A stretch of 40,456 bases of DNA from Aureispira sp. CCB-QB1 (GTDB lineage Bacteria; Bacteroidota; Bacteroidia; Chitinophagales; Saprospiraceae). The notes under the pieces are model-generated. The model ran no database searches. It was not told the DNA's origin and saw nothing but the letters and a program-made list of their open reading frames with translations. This document shows positions 1 through 10,300 of the stretch, piece after piece; positions within the stretch are counted from its first letter, which is position 1; each line of letters begins with the position of its first letter. The translations under genes were made by a program, and so were the position numbers. The DNA lies in assembly GCA_945870185.1 (NCBI GenBank), contig CAMBRK010000037.1:1-40456 (forward strand). The letters run 5' to 3'.

Positions 1-326
1 CCTGCCGGCAAGGCAGGGTTCACTTCGTCAAAGGCTTTGCCTTTGGTGCTTTGCACTTCACTTCGTTCTTATTTACTATCGCTTGTTTTTTGAACGATTT
101 CCCAGACCAATAGCCGCCTTTAAATTGAACGATTCTGACTTTTTCAGCAAGCCCTATTTAACAGAAAGAGTATGGATTTGATTCTTGCATTTTCACAAAT
201 ACTTTATTATCATGTATTCTTGTATCTCGAACTAAGAATTAGATCCTAATGTTTGTAAGCCCGGCTAAACTATTCATGAAGTATATGAGTGAAATTTTTA
301 CTTTTATAATGATAAATATTAATAAA
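1..326. other. Intergenic edge with two short palindromes
   Basis: No convincing gene is seen in this stretch. Positions 1-17 form a perfect inverted repeat (CCTGCC, 5-base loop, GGCAGG). Around 30-45 a second perfect one reads AAAGGC-TTT-GCCTTT. A GC-rich palindrome in otherwise AT-rich intergenic DNA could be a REP-like repeat or a terminator stem of a gene outside the window, but neither is followed by a T-run on the plus strand. A 71-codon reading frame at 249-464 overlaps the 3' end of the minus-strand gene antisense and is not supported. Confidence 0.4.
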
Positions 327-1361
327 TCAAGCTTCATCATTATAATAAAGAATGTAATACTTTCTGCCATCATCATCCACGCCTTTCAATATTTTGTTTT
401 TATCACCATGAACGTAGATATGAAAGTTTTTATCAAGCTTGATGATGCTTTTAAATACTTTTGATTGTTTTTTAACAGCATAATCTGATATTTCAAATTC
501 ATCAGCAAAAGATTTTGACTGAGTATTTTGGTATTCATCTTTATAATCTTGAAATGCTTCTACAACTTTATCATCTTTAAATACCCTTGTTTCATATTCT
601 ATAGCATCAAATTTTTCATTGTTTTTAAAATATTCAAAAGACCTTGACATAGTTTGAGCTTCTTCAGCTTTATCCGTATCAAATTCTTTGGACATCCTAT
701 CTTTAATAAATGACTTGGTAACTTGAATATAATTTTTGGTTTGATAATAATCATCAGTTCGAGAAGTCAAAACTAAAAATTCTTCTCGCCAATATTGTGC
801 TTCTTTAAATCTATTGCTGTGGTCTATATTGCAGATTTTGAATCCTGCATCTCTTTCGGTATTGAAAATGAGACAGCCTTTATCGAGCTTTCCGACATTA
901 ACGCCTTTGTCTGCTAATAAAATATTAGAATCAAATTTTAAAAAAACATCTTTAGTTTCAGATTTGAATATACCTACGGCATCAACCATCTCATTATCTA
1001 CTAGCAAATCCGTGAAAAAGGTAATGTATAACTCGCCAGATTTAATATTTGGATGTTTGGATTTTTCAAATAAATGACGAGCTATTTTTACAGATTGTTC
1101 TTGAATACAAGATGGGTCGTCGAAAATATTTGCAACAAAATTATAAACAGGATTCAACTCAACTTCTCCAGTCGGAAAAGTAAAATGAAAGTATTCAGGT
1201 TCTTTAAAATGAGTTAAAAAATACTTGAACAAAGTATCATATAATACTTCATCTTCAATGGATAAAGGTGAAGGCGAATATTGAATATCTTCGCCTTCAC
1301 TCTGATTGCCTACAAAATGTACGCAAACACTTTGCAAAGCAGCTTCTAAATAATTTATCAT
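327..1361 (-). CDS. Nucleoid-associated protein, NdpA/YejK-like (37-kDa family)
   Basis: The 344-residue product resembles the NdpA/YejK family of nucleoid-associated proteins (about 335 residues in E. coli), which bind DNA or are found in nucleoid preparations. The family-like parts are the N-terminal region with an acidic 'LSIEDEVLYDTLFKYFLTHF' stretch, the middle 'VDAVGIFKSETKDVFLK' strand, and 'LDKGCLIFNTERDAGFKI'. It has no signal peptide, so it is cytoplasmic. The ATG at 1361 lies only 3 bases beyond the stop of the giant secreted protein gene upstream on the same strand, so the two are probably co-transcribed, an odd pairing of a cytoplasmic DNA-associated protein with a secreted adhesin-like protein. 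The exact biochemical role of this family outside E. coli is poorly defined. Confidence 0.75.
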   Translation of the reverse strand: MINYLEAALQSVCVHFVGNQSEGEDIQYSPSPLSIEDEVLYDTLFKYFLTHFKEPEYFHFTFPTGEVELNPVYNFVANIFDDPSCIQEQSVKIARHLFEKSKHPNIKSGELYITFFTDLLVDNEMVDAVGIFKSETKDVFLKFDSNILLADKGVNVGKLDKGCLIFNTERDAGFKICNIDHSNRFKEAQYWREEFLVLTSRTDDYYQTKNYIQVTKSFIKDRMSKEFDTDKAEEAQTMSRSFEYFKNNEKFDAIEYETRVFKDDKVVEAFQDYKDEYQNTQSKSFADEFEISDYAVKKQSKVFKSIIKLDKNFHIYVHGDKNKILKGVDDDGRKYYILYYNDEA

Positions 1362-1364
1362 CTC

Positions 1365-4300
1365 TTAATAGGTATGAACAATTAACTTTTGTCTAATCAC
1401 TTCTTTACCGTTCTTAATTTCCAAAATATATACTCCATCTGCTAAGCCATTTGGGAGATTAAATGAAATGTTTTTAGCATTATGACGTACTACATTTTGT
1501 ATATTATCAGAGATCAAAGTACCACTCACCCCTAATATTCTAACTTCTGTATTTAAATCTAAGTCCTTTTGTGAAATAATTTGAACCAAATCTGTTGCTG
1601 GATTTGGATATGTCACTAAGGCTCTGATCATATTGATGTGAATAGTAACACTCTCATTATCAGTACATTCAAAGCAGTCTGTAACGGTCAATCTATAAAA
1701 ACTGGACACATTTGGAGTCACTGTAATAGTAGAAGTAGTCGCGCCTGTTGACCATAAATAAGTCAAATTATTTGCAGCTGGTCCTGTAGGATTGCACACT
1801 CCTTGATTTCTTACAGATGGGTTTAGCGTTATAGATTGGCCCAAATTGATCATTTGGTCTGGACCTAGATCTGCTTGAATTCCAGATACCCTTACAGTAT
1901 ATTCTTCAGTATGAGAACATCCACAGCAATCTGTGACAGTAACTTTATACTTGGTAGTTGTTGTAGGATTTATACTAATCGACGGCGTAGTTGCACCAGT
2001 TGACCATTTATAAGTCATGATTTCAGGAGTATTTGAACTACAGCATCCACCCAAAACTTTAATATCATCAACATCCCAGACAGATTCTAAAGCACCATTA
2101 TTTATATGACAATATGGAATTAATTCAAATAAATACGTAGCAGTGCTATTGTTCTTGAATAATGAGTTTCCTGTAAAATCAAATGATTCTAAACCCCAAG
2201 TTCTATTAGTATTAATTTCATCCCTATAGTAAATGATGGTACCATTTTTGGAAATTCTGATCAAATATTTTTGTGCAAAATTGTTAGGGCCACCAGGACC
2301 GTTTACAAACTGATAGTTCAAAGGTGATTGCTCATAAAATTGAATTCCAGTAATTTGACCAGTTTGCAAAGGATTTATATTAACGGTGAATTTTAATGCT
2401 TGATCATAATCTAATTTTGCAGGATTGCAGAAATTTTGAGCTGGAATACACATACCTACATTTCCATCATGTCCAGGTGTACAAGAATGTTTGTTAATAC
2501 CTTCTCTATGAACATTACTAGCATTAACACTTGTGCAGTTTGCTTGATTAATCACAGGTACAAATTCGGAGTAATCTAAATGAGTTCCTATTAGCATTTC
2601 AGATTTACAAGCCTCTAAATCCCAAGAAACTAGTATTTGTGGGGATGTTACATTGCATACATTTGGGCATTCGTTTAGGGAGTACCCATTTACAACCAAG
2701 AACGAATTTTGACCTGAGCAAACTTTATCCGGACCTGTAATAAAGACATTTGGTGCTGGCTTAGACATAACCGTTATACTTGATGTAGCTGGACAGCCAA
2801 ATGAATTGGTAACAGTTACTGTATAAGTAGTAGTAGCACTTGGGCTAACAGTGATGCTAGCTGTGCTTGCTCCATTGTTCCATGTGTAGCTGGTGCCACC
2901 TGACGCCGTTAAAGTTGTGCCTGCTCCATTACATATGATGTTATTTCCAGTGATAGCTGGTGTTGGTAGCGGATTTACGGTTACTTTGGTAATAGTACTG
3001 GCTTGACAACCATTCGAGTCGGTAACGACTACATTATAAGTAGCAGAAGCACTTGGGCTTACGGTGATGCTAGCTGTATTTGCTCCGTTGCTCCAAACAT
3101 AAGATGTTCCACCTGCCGCCGTTAAGGTCGTACTGGCTCCGTTACAGATGAAGGTCTCTCCTGATATGCTCGGAGTAGGCAGTGGATTTACAGTTACAAT
3201 GATGCTGGTGCTTGCTTGACAACCATTCGGCTCGGTAACGACTACATTATAAGTTGTGGTAGTACTTGGGTTTATGGTAATGCTTGCTGTGTTTTCACCA
3301 TTGTTCCATGTGTAGCTGGTACCACCCGAAGCTGTTAAGGTCGTGCTGGCTCCGTTACAGATGATGGTATTTCCTGATATGCTCGGATTAGGCAGTGGAT
3401 TTACAGTTACGGTGATGCTGGTGCTTGCTTGACAACCATTCGCGTCGGTAACGACTACATTATAAGTTGTGGTAGTACTTGGGCTTATGGTGATGCTTGC
3501 TGTGTTTTCACCATTACTCCATGTGTAGCTAGTACCACCCGAAGCTGTTAAGGTTGTGCTGGCTCCGTTACAGATGATGGTATTTCCTGATATGCTCGGA
3601 TTAGGCAGTGAATTTACAGTTACGGTGATGGTGGTGCTTGCTTGACAACCATTAGCGTCGGTAACGGCTAGATTATAAGTTGCGGTAGTACTTGGGCTTA
3701 TGGTGATGCTTGCTGTATTTGCTCCGTTGCTCCAAACATAAGATGATCCACCTGACGCCGTTAAGGTCGTACTGGCTCCGTTACAGATGAAGGTATCTCC
3801 TGATATGCTCGGATTAGGCAGTGGATTTACAATTACGGTGATGCCAGTGTTTGCTTGACAACCATTCGGCTCGGTAACGACTACATTATAAGTTGTGGTA
3901 GTACTTGGGCTTATGGTGATGCTTGCTGTGCTTTCACCATTACTCCATGTGTAGCTAGTACCACCCGAAGCTGTTAAGGTCGTACTGGCTCCGTTACAGA
4001 TGAAGGTATCTCCTGATATGCTCGGATTAGGCAGTGGATTTACAGTTACGGTGATGCTGGTGCTTGCTTGACAACCATTCGCGTCGGTAACGGCTAGATT
4101 ATAAGTTGTGGTAGTGCTTGGGCTTATGGTGATGCTTGCTGTGTTTTCACCATTGTTCCATGTATAGCTGGTACCACCCGAAGCTGTTAAGGTTGTGCTG
4201 GCTCCGTTACAGATGGTGTTATTTCCTGTAATGGCAGGTGTTGGTAATGGATTTACAGTCACGGTTACACTGGTACTTGCCTGACATCCGTTGGCGTCAG

Positions 4301-7300
4301 TGACTGTTACACTGTATATCGTTGTAGCTAAAGGGGAAACATCTTGCCAATAATCATTAATGCCATTACTCCAATTGTAAGTAATACCACCTGATGCTGT
4401 AAGCCTTGTAGTTTGACCTACGCAAATATTTAAATCGCCGCTTATTGTAGGTGTTGGAAGTGGGTTTACAGTAACGGTTACACTAGTGCTAGCTTGGCAA
4501 CCATTAGTGTCGGTAATTGTCACATTGTAGGTGGTGGTAGTACCTGGAGTAACGGTAATATTAGGTGTATTCGCTCCATTACTCCATGCATAAGAAGTCC
4601 CACCTAAAGCAAATAATGTTATTGTTTGACCTAAACATATAGTACCATTTCCAATAATACTTGGTGTAGGAAGCTGGTTTACAACAACTGTTCTTGTTGC
4701 AGTAGCAGTACATCCTTTTACATCCGTGATAGTAACTTTATAAGTTGTTGTTATTGATGGAGTTACAATAATAGTTGCTGTATTTTCACCATTACTCCAA
4801 GAATACAAATTACCTCCTGAAGCTGTTAATGAAGTAGGTACCCCAATACAAATTGAATTATTGCCGCTAATACTTGCGTTAGGAATTGGATTTACATTTA
4901 CTGTAATACTTGAAGTTGACTTGCAACCATTTACATCAGTAACAACTACAGTATAAGTGGTGGTTTCTGTAGGGCAAACTGTAACTTCAGCTGAACTTAC
5001 AGGATTGGATGTTGAAGAGCCGCAATTACTACATTTGGCATTATCTCCTCTGTAGTCTTTAGGTAAATTATCAGCAACTAAAGTCAACATTCCATTATTT
5101 TGGTCAATCATGAATAATCTTCCTCTATCAACTTGAAGTCCCATTAGATTATTACCATCAAAATATATTCCTCCAAACTCATCTGTTTGTGCCCCTGTTT
5201 GCCCAACAAATGGCCCATTAGAAGCAGGTGCAGGTGTACAATTTGTAGTTAATGTGTTTAAATTTAGTCTGAAAAGTCCATTTTCAATACCAAAGAAAGA
5301 ATATAATGTACTTTCATCTTCACCCAATGCCCAATCTTGAATACCTCCTGAAGGCTCTTGTGAACCAGGATTTAATGCAAATGTCTGGAATGCTGCTATA
5401 CATGTATCCATATATGGTCGACAAATATTTAAAATAGAAATGGGTCTATATGTTACGTTACTTCCATTGCCATGATTATTTAAATCAATAGTGCCTAAAT
5501 AAACTGTATAATCAACAATCTGAAATGTGGTAGGATTTATAAAAGTAGCTACTGCAGGAAAATAATATTTTCCATCTTTACTTGCATCTCCTATGTATGC
5601 CATAATACCAGTCGTACCTAAAGTTCCATAAGGATTGGGTGGCTGAGGTATTTCTCCTAAAATATTAATATTTGCATTTCTTGGATCTATTTGTACTAGG
5701 TTAGCTTTAACTGCGTCTAAGATACTAGTACCTTTCATTTTCATTCCATAAATAAATGGTGTTCTGTTTGATTCACAATAATATGCAATACCATTTACAT
5801 TATTTACACCTAAATCGCCAATTAAATTTAATGAACCTGATGACGTAAGATTATATAAACTTTGATTTAATCCGCCTTGTGGACCTCCTAAATAAAAAGC
5901 TCCTTGGCAATCAAAACCATTTGACATTAGGTTTTGCCATTCGTATGCACCTCCTCCTGTTGCCGTTAAGGTAGTACATTCTCCTAAGCATATTTCAGCA
6001 TCCCCAGAAACTGTAACCACAGGTAGCTGATTTACAGTCACGGTGATGCTACTACTTGCCTGACATCCGTTCTCATCAGAAACGGTCACATTATAGGTCG
6101 TAGTAGTACTTGGACTCACTGTAATGCTAGTTGTGTTTTCACCATTTCTCCATGAGTAGCTAGTACCACCTGACGCTGTTAAGGTCGTGCTGGCTCCGTT
6201 ACATATGATGTTATTTCCTGTGATAGCTGGTGTAGGTAGCGGATTTACAGCTACTGAGATGCTGCTACTTGCCTGACATCCGTTCGCATCAGAAACGGTC
6301 ACATTATATGTGGTAGTAGTACTTGGACTTACTGTAATGCTAGTTGTGTTTTCACCATTGCTCCATGTGTAGCTGGTACCACCTGACGCTGTTAAGGTCG
6401 TGCTGGCTCCGTTACATATGATGTTATTTCCTGTGATAGCTGGTGTAGGTAGCGGATTTACAGTCACGGTGATGGTAGTACTTGCCTGACATCCGTTAGC
6501 ATCGGTTACGGTCACATCGTAGGTCGTAGTTGTACTTGGACTCACGGTAATACTTGCGGTGTTTTCACCATTGCTCCATGTGTAGCTGGTACCACCTGAA
6601 GTTGTTAAGGTCGTGCTGGCTCCGTTACATATGATGTTATTTCCTGTGATAGCTGGTGTAGGTAGCTGATTTACAGTCACGGTGATGCTACTACTTGCCT
6701 GACATCCGTTCTTATCAGAAACGGTCACATTATAGGTCGTAGTAGTACTTGGACTTACTGTAATGCTAGTTGTGTTTTCACCATTGCTCCATGTGTAGCT
6801 GGTACCACCTGACGCTGTTAAGGTCGTGCTGGCTCCGTTACATATGATGTTATTTCCTGTGATAGCTGGTGTAGGTAGCTGATTTACCGTGACAGTAAAT
6901 TGATCAGTTCCAATACAACCATTGCAATCTGTTACTGTGACAGAATACGTGGTGGTAGAAGTAGGCACAACATTTATGGAAGCTGTAGTTGCTCCGGTTG
7001 ACCAAGAATAAGTAACATTATTTATTACTGGCGAACTAGGGCACCCTCCACCAAAAATTCTTATATCATCCACTTCCCAGCCTGAAGAATTACCACTTCT
7101 TTCTACCACACAATATCCATATAATTCAAAAGTAAACTCTGTCAAAGTAAGGATATCAAATTCAGGATGATCAGAAAAATCAAATGTTTCTAGATTCCAG
7201 TCTCTTTCTGTATTTATATTGTTTTTTGAATAAATGAGATTACCATTTTTATAAATTCTTATAAGATACTTTTCATTATAATTATTAATTCCTGTAGAAC

Positions 7301-10300
7301 CATTGGCTGTGACCCAATTAAGCGGAGATTGCTCTTTGAAGGTAAGTTTGGTCAGTTTTCCAGATTCTTTTGGAGACATCAAAACTGAAAATCTTAGGGC
7401 GTTTATTGGATCATATTGATTAGGGTCACAACTATTTAAATTTCCAAAGCAAATACCCAGACCACCTGTTCCATCTGGTGTACATGAATGATCTCCTCTG
7501 TTTCTGCTGACAATAGTACTGGTTATATTATTCATTTTTCCTACAGAAATGATTGTGGGAATAAATTCAGAATAATCATTTTGATTGTTTTGTCCATTAG
7601 CATTGCACTGGTCTAATGTCCACCTTACTAATAGCTCATTCGTACAATCATCTTCACAAAATGTTGTTCCCGAAACGGTTGCGGTCAAAGTAGTATTACT
7701 TCCTACACAAAATTCATTATCACCAGATATAACTACTGATGGGTTTTTACCTACTACCAATGCTTTCAATGCGGAAGCAGTACATCCGTTTACATCGGTA
7801 ACAGTGACAGTATATATAGTCGTGACAGCAGGACTGACCGAAATTGCTGATGTGTTTTGTCCATTGCTCCAAGCATATAACTGACCACCACTAGCCGTCA
7901 ACGTTGTGGTTTCACCTTCGCAAATTTTGTTATCTCCAGATAAAGTTGCCACAGGCAATTCTAAAACATTTGCCATTCTTGATCCCGAAGCTGTACATCC
8001 ATTAGCATCAGTTACTGTCACAGTATATGTAGTATTCAGGCCTGGATTTACTGTGATAGCAGCAGTAGTCGCTCCAGTGCTCCAAGCATAAGATATACCG
8101 CCAGAAGCTGTTAAGACGGAAGAACTTCCAGTACAAAACGTACTATTGCCATTGATGATTGGAACTGGCAACGGATTTACGGTTACCAACCTTGAAGAAT
8201 TGGATGAACAGCCATTTAAATCAGTTACTGTTACACTGTAAGTAGTATTGACTGATGGTGATACATCTGTACTTCTCGATGTGGAGCCATTACTCCATAA
8301 ATAGCTTACTCCTTCACTTGCCAAAAGTGTATTGGTTTGCTCATCACAAATGGTAAAAATTCCACTGATAGAAACCACAGGAAGTGAATTTACAATCACT
8401 TGTACTTCTGTAAATTCTTGACAACCATTAGCATCTGCGACCATCACCATATAAATAGTATTGACCAAAGGACTAACTACGATAGATGAAGTAGTTGCTC
8501 CTGTACTCCATTCAAATCCAGAGCCCCCGCTAGCAGTCAAAGTAGTGGACTGCCCGATACAAATATCTAAATCACCACTTATAACAGGAGAAGGTAAAGG
8601 ATTGACTATCACAGTAGTATTAGTTGATGCTATACAATTATTGACATCTGTAACCGTTACACTATAAAGTTGATCAACTGTGGGACTGACACTAATACTA
8701 GAAGAAGTTGCACCTGTTGACCATAAGTAACTATTTCCGCCTGATGCCGTTAATACCGTTGAACCACCAATGCATATATTTTTTGTTCCTTTAATTATAG
8801 GCGTTGGTAAAGAATGGACAGTTGCTTTAACGGTGTCAGTACTTTGACAACCATTACAATCTGTTACCGTCACAGTATAATCTGTCGTTACTAGTGGATT
8901 TACATCAATTCTAGAAGTAGTCTCGCCATTAGACCAGACATAAGAAACTGCATTAGTAGGAATCAAGCCTGTGCAACAACCTCCGAATACTCGAATGTCA
9001 TCCACTTCCCAGCCTGCCATATTTCCACCTAGATTGGTGACACAATATCCTCTGAGTTCAAATCTAAATGTACTCGTTTCTGTAATAGTAAAAGCAGGAT
9101 TTGTACTGAAATCAATTTCTTCAAGATTCCACTCCCTTTCACTTGTTCTTTCATCTTCTGAATACACCAGCAAGTTGTTTTTGTAGACCCTAAGTAAATA
9201 CTTTCTATTATAATTATTAATACCTGAAGCACCATTTGTGGTTAACCAAATTAATGGAGATTGTTCCCTAAATGCCAATTTTGTAATTCTTCCTGCTTGC
9301 TCGGGTGTTATAGTAACTTCGATTTTAATAGCATTATCAGGATTATAATCTAATGGATTACAACTTTCCATGGCCATAAAACAAACGCCTATATCTCCAG
9401 AGTAGCTACCCAAAACTGGAGTACATGAATGATCACCTGCTGTTCGATACATATTGGATGCAGACACGGATGTACAGTTTCCGGTAGAAGGGTATGATGG
9501 TAAAAATTCTGTGTATGAATTTTGTTGTGTTTGACTAGAAGCGTCACACTGATCAAGACTCCAAACAACTAATAAGGAATCTAATGCAGACGGACATGCC
9601 GGTGTACACAAATACTGTCCAGAAGGCGCAGCATTTAAAGTAAACCTAGTACCTACACATGCCGATACGTCAGATCCAGCATTGACAGATAGATTTCCAA
9701 CATTGACCATTATAAAGGTGGTAGAAATACAGCCAAAACCGTTTCTGTAAGTTATAGTATATCTTCCTGATTTTGAAGGTTGCATGTTGGTTAAATTCCA
9801 AAATGAACTTCCATTAGGCGCACTGTTATCATAACCTTCAGGACCTGTAATTCTTAATCCTGTAATACCCAAAGATTGGACACCCAATTGAAGGTTGGAA
9901 CCGCGACAAACAAACACTTTTTCGGTTTGGTAAAAACCTGAACCTTTATTTACATATGGTGTCAAGGGTGTAGCTGTACCAGAAAATAAAGTTGCTGTGG
10001 TCGCTGATGATGCACTGCATCCACAATCAGGCGGCGAAACAATTTCAAACAATCCTGATCCTTGGCCAGCAACCGTTAATGTTCCAGATCCTTGACTGAT
10101 TAAAATATTATTTTTATAAACTCTGATCTCCCGATTACAAGAGTTGTTTACTGAAATTACATTAAACGAGCCATCTATTGCATAACATGATGATGGGTTT
10201 TGGAGATTAGATACTACGATCTGGCATTGAGCTATTAGTCCTAATGGCATTGTAAATCCAATTGCAGAAGCAAATAGAAGGAACCAATTTTTTAAGTTAA

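Noticed and set aside
2745-6866. Regular repeats considered as a CRISPR array or satellite
   Set aside because: The 213-bp period is a multiple of three, the frame is open throughout, and the units encode one Ig-like domain each. There are no short repeats with unique spacers.
7585-9235. Several open frames antisense to or overlapping the giant gene
   Set aside because: Their translations are low-complexity mirrors of the Ig-like repeats and they lack promoters or family features.
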